Positions 45,664 to 48,848 of a DNA stretch of 48,848 nucleotides are shown here, piece by piece. The stretch covers positions 1-48,848 of the forward strand of contig CALSPN010000002.1 in the NCBI GenBank assembly GCA_943788245.1, read 5' to 3'. Made by a program: the position numbers and the translations under genes. The notes beneath the pieces were generated by a model that saw only the letters and a list, made by a program, of their open reading frames with translations, was not told the origin of the DNA and searched no databases. The DNA comes from an uncultured Verrucomicrobiae bacterium (GTDB lineage: Bacteria > Verrucomicrobiota > Verrucomicrobiia > Limisphaerales > AAA164-E04). Numbering within the stretch: position 1 is the first letter of the stretch; each line of letters opens with the position of its first letter.

Positions 45664-48600
45664 ATGATTTCATTGCTCGGATACACAAAAAAGACCTTTC
45701 TTGCTTTCCTGGCAGTTATCAGCGCCGCAGGTCTGCAACAGGCTGTCGCCACCAACTTCATCATAGAGGATCAAACGCTTGCCGGGGATGCCACCACCGT
45801 GACTGTGCCCATCAAGGTCAGTGATTTCGCCAATGTGGGTGCCATGCAATTTACTATCAGCTGGGATCCAGCTGTGCTTGACTTACAGCAGCCTGGGAGA
45901 TTTTGATCATTCCAGCAGTTACCAAACCGAACTTTTCGTCTTTGGTGCAAATAAGTTTAACACCGACTTTGTTGGGGCGGGAATTTGAGCTGTTCTGTGA
46001 TCAGCAATTTTATCCGCGGATGCGTCATAGCTGATGATGAAACGATTTTTTCAATTACTTTTGATGTGATCGGTGGGGACGGTAGTTCGACGGCTGTTTC
46101 GTTCACAGATGTACCCACCCCACGGAAACTTGCTTCGTTTGCCGCTCAGTCCAACCCCGATTTTGTCTCTCAGAACGGCACCATTCAGATTGGCACGGCA
46201 GCAACAGATACGACGCACCGTGATCATACCTCGACAGGCGCTGCCTCGCTGACCATCGAGGCAGGAACGACTTATACGGATGCGGGGGCGACAGCAATGG
46301 AGGGGAACGGTACTGTACAACGACTGGGACAGTGGACGTGAACACCGCTGGAACCTATACCCTGACTCTACACTGCGATGATGCAGCCGGAATGCAGCTG
46401 CAGCCGTGACGCGAACAGTAGTGGTGGTCGGATACAACAGCACCAGTGATCACCCTGAGCGGCGAGCTGAATCAAGGAGGGGCCAATTTCATGGATCAGG
46501 AAGCCGGTGTTGCGTTTGTGGAACCCGGTGCCACGGCAACGGACAACGTGGATGGCCGGTCACGGTGATCACGACTGGTTCAGTGGATGAGAACACTCCT
46601 GATACGTATGTATTGACCTACACCGCGATTGATGCAGCCGGAAATGAAGCGACGCCTTGACCCGAACAGTGGTGGTAGCGGATACGATCGCACCGGTGAT
46701 CACACTGCTTGGGCGGCTGAAATGGATGTGTTGTTCAACGCTGATTTTACAGATCCCGGAAGTACAGTGAGTGATAGTTTCGAGAATGGCTTGACTGCGA
46801 TTGTGACGGGAGAGGTCGATACGTCGATCCCCGGAACCTATACTTTGACTTACAATGTGAGTGACAGCGCCGGCAACGCGGCTACCGAAGTTCAGCGCAC
46901 AGTGCATGTGGTGGACCAGCAGGGCCGGTCATCACCCTGAATGGGGATGCCAGCGTTAATCACGAGGCAGGGACTGTTTACGCAGATGCCGGAGCGACGG
47001 CCACGGACAACGTGGACATTACGGTGACAGTAGTCACTACGGGTGCTGTGGATGCGGATGTGCCGGGAACCTATACCTTGACCTACACTGCCAGTGACAG
47101 CGAGGGTAATGAAGCCACGCCAGTGATACGCACTGTAGAGGTAGCCGACACGACTCCTCCGGTGATTACCCTGGTCGATGCTGCGAGCCTGAACCATGAA
47201 GCGGGTGTAGATTATGTGGACGCGGGAGCTACCGTTACGGACAGTTTTGATACCAGTGTGACGCTGGTAGAAAGTGGTGAGGTGGATGAGAATACGTCAG
47301 GAAGCTACACGTTGACTTACAATGCGACTGATGCTGCAGGGAATGCAGCTGCAGAAGTGACTCGAACAGTAGTGGTGGTGGATACAACAGCGCCAGTGAT
47401 CACACTGAGTGGCGAGCTGAATCAAGGAGGGGCCAATTTCATGGATCAGGAAGCCGGTGTTGCGTTTGTGGAACCCGGTGCCACGGCAACGGACAACGTG
47501 GATGGCCCGGTCACGGTGATCACGACTGGTTCAGTGGATGAGAACACTCCTGACACGTATGTATTGACCTACACCGCGATTGATGCAGCCGGAAATGAAG
47601 CGACGCCCTTGACCCGAACAGTGGTGGTAGCGGATACGATCGCACCGGTAATCACACTGCTTGGGCCGGCTGAAATGGATGTCTTGTTCAACGCTGATTT
47701 TACAGATCCCGGAAGTACAGTGAGTGATAGTTTCGAGAATGGCTTGACTGCGATCGTGACGGGAGAGGTCGATACGTCGATCCCCGGAACCTATACTTTG
47801 ACTTACAATGTGAGCGACAGCGCCGGCAACGCGGCTGCCGAAGTTCAGCGCACGGTGCATGTGGTGGACCAGCAGGGTCCGGTCATCACCCTGAATGGGG
47901 ATGCCAGCGTTAATCACGAGGCAGGGACTGTTTACGCAGATGCCGGAGCGGCGGCCACGGACAACGTGGACATTACGGTGACAGTAGTCACTACGGGTGC
48001 TGTGGATGCGGATGTGCCGGGAACCTATACCTTGACCTACACTGCCAGTGACAGCGAGGGTAATGAAGCCACGCCAGTAACACGAACGGTACTGGTAGCC
48101 GACACGACTCCCCCGGTGATCACCCTTGTGGGCGACGCCATTGTGGATCTCAACGAAGGAACCGTATACACGGATGCGGGAGCTACCGTTGCGGACAGTT
48201 TTGATACCAGTGTGACGTTGGTAGACAGTGGTTCAGTGGATGAGGATACGCCAGGAGACTACATATTGACTTACAATGCGACTGATGCGGCAGGCAATGT
48301 AGCACCAACAGTGACCCGAACGGTCAAGATAATCGATACGGTGACCTTCATCATTCAGGATCAGTTGCTGGCAGGTGATGCCAGCGTAACCGTCCCGATC
48401 AAGGTCAGCAGTTTCGCCAACGTGGGTGGCATGCAGTTTACCTTAACCTGGGATCCAAGTGTGCTCGCATTCAGCAGTCTGGGTGATTTCAATCATTCCG
48501 CGGAAAATACAGAACTTTTCTTCTTTGGTGAGTCCAATTTCAACCTTGCAGAAGCGTCCAACGGCAAGCTGCCGGTGTTATACGAGCATGTTTTTCCTCG

Positions 48601-48848
48601 GATGCTTCCGTAGAGGATAATGAAACGATTTTCTCAGTTACCTTTGATGTTCGTTGGTGGCGTTGGAAGTTCAACGGACATTTCTTCGGTGATGATCCAA
48701 CTCCCAGAAAAGTGGCATCCTTTTTCACAACAGCCCCCGTGTTCCTTCGCAGGCCGGGAAGCATTAGTGTTGGAGAAGATACGATTGCTCCAGTGATTAC
48801 ATTGGTTGACGAGCTGTGGACCATGAAGCGGTACCACTTACACGATGC
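45664..48848 (+). CDS. Giant surface protein: cohesin-like module, Ig-like repeats, second cohesin-like module (partial, frame-broken)
   Basis: Starts MISLLGYTKKTFLAFLAVISAAG, a signal peptide. Cohesin-like module 1 follows (FIIEDQTLAGDATTVTVPIKV ... GAMQFTISWDPAVLD, to about 46190). Nine Ig-like domains of about 78 residues (DUF5011/HYR-like, each ending TYTLTYxxSDSAGNEAT-type, then RTVxVADT) run from about 46230 to 48335. Cohesin-like module 2 (FIIQDQLLAGDASVTVPIKV ... GGMQFTLTWDPSVL) covers 48340-48760, and a tenth Ig-like domain begins at about 48775 and leaves the window. The frame breaks near 45888, 45985, 46300-46440, 46555, 46655, 46713, 46925 and after 48570; 47012-48580 is clean. 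Likely an adhesin or scaffold. Confidence 0.85.
46461..47410 (+). repeat. About 950-bp super-repeat, copy 1 (four Ig-like domains)
   Basis: Four Ig-like domains (SGELNQGG-type, LLGPAEMD-type, NGDASVNHE-type, and AASLNHEAG-type) that recur in the same order in copy 2 starting at 47411. Long stretches are identical in nucleotide sequence, so the unit was duplicated recently. Relative to copy 2 it lacks single bases near 46555, 46655, 46713 and 46925, each next to a C- or G-rich run. Confidence 0.85.
47411..48335 (+). repeat. About 950-bp super-repeat, copy 2
   Basis: The second copy of the four-domain unit, in frame throughout. Its first three domains are almost identical to copy 1, while the fourth has diverged (VGDAIVDLNEGTVYTDAG in place of the copy-1 domain). 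It is followed at 48340 by the second cohesin-like module. Confidence 0.85.

Noticed and set aside
45531..48848. CRISPR array or tandem-repeat RNA in the repeat region
   Set aside because: The repeats are long, in frame and encode Ig-like domains; there are no short repeats with unique spacers.
1..48848. A mobile element, prophage or defence island to explain the accessory genes
   Set aside because: No transposase, integrase, phage structural gene, restriction or defence gene, and no terminal inverted repeat was found.

Overview
The window looks like chromosomal DNA of a heterotrophic, probably aquatic, member of the Verrucomicrobiota (PVC group). Pointers are two pseudopilins with the [19 protein letters not shown] head and LPALSKAK tail typical of that phylum, a Minf_1886-family protein, a paired DUF1549/DUF1553 cytochrome and DUF1501 protein, DUF1080, Gfo/Idh/MocA with a twin-arginine leader, sulfatases, sialate O-acetylesterases and many secreted beta-propellers. 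No rRNA, tRNA, CRISPR array, insertion sequence or phage gene was recognised. The family calls are recognition from the protein sequence; no database was searched.

Layout. 0-7.7 kb: tail of an unknown gene, a frame-broken acetylesterase, a frame-broken pseudopilin, a fused DUF885 + prolyl-oligopeptidase (S9) metallo/serine peptidase, a second pseudopilin, and a short internally deleted relic of a second copy of the fused peptidase. 7.7-14.3 kb (minus strand): a SEDS-family glycosyltransferase with a lysine-rich tail, a seven-motif FG-GAP propeller and a giant double FG-GAP/UnbV protein. 14.5-24.3 kb: core genes, with DUF2237 and a 38-residue membrane peptide, a YgiN-like monooxygenase and an M16 peptidase, Minf_1886 and a 45-residue membrane protein, FxsA, a DUF1080/PQQ-propeller pair, a kinase with an unusual ATP-lysine site, ComF and AccD. 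24.4-43.9 kb: a secreted catabolic region for sulfated/acetylated glycans or glycoconjugates (acetylesterase, transporter, cytochrome c propeller, sulfatase, PQQ propeller, FAD oxidoreductase, Gfo/Idh, SGNH esterase, sialidase-like propeller, PSD1 + DUF1501). 43.9-48.8 kb: two neighbouring members of a giant repeat-protein family built from cohesin-like modules, Ig-like (DUF5011/HYR-like) domains and a dockerin-like module. The first is only a C-terminal piece; the second starts properly and runs off the window.

How it fits together. Most of the gene products carry signal peptides, so the region encodes an exported toolkit: sulfate and acetyl removal, oxidation of released sugars (FAD enzyme, Gfo/Idh, cytochrome c), peptide degradation in the envelope (S9/DUF885, M16) and large surface proteins that may hold enzymes or cells to particles. 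That combined role is inference.

Quality note. At least six genes are broken by single-base indels, mostly in homopolymers and repairable to full-length family members. These lie at about 0.9-3.4 kb, 31.0 kb, 40.9-42.3 kb, 45.9-46.9 kb and after 48.5 kb, while 3.4-31 kb is clean, including genes of 2.5-3.7 kb. The pattern fits low coverage or repeat-related assembly error better than true gene decay. The two most interesting items are the fused peptidase with its collapsed duplicate, and the cohesin/Ig/dockerin repeat locus with its about 950-bp super-repeat.
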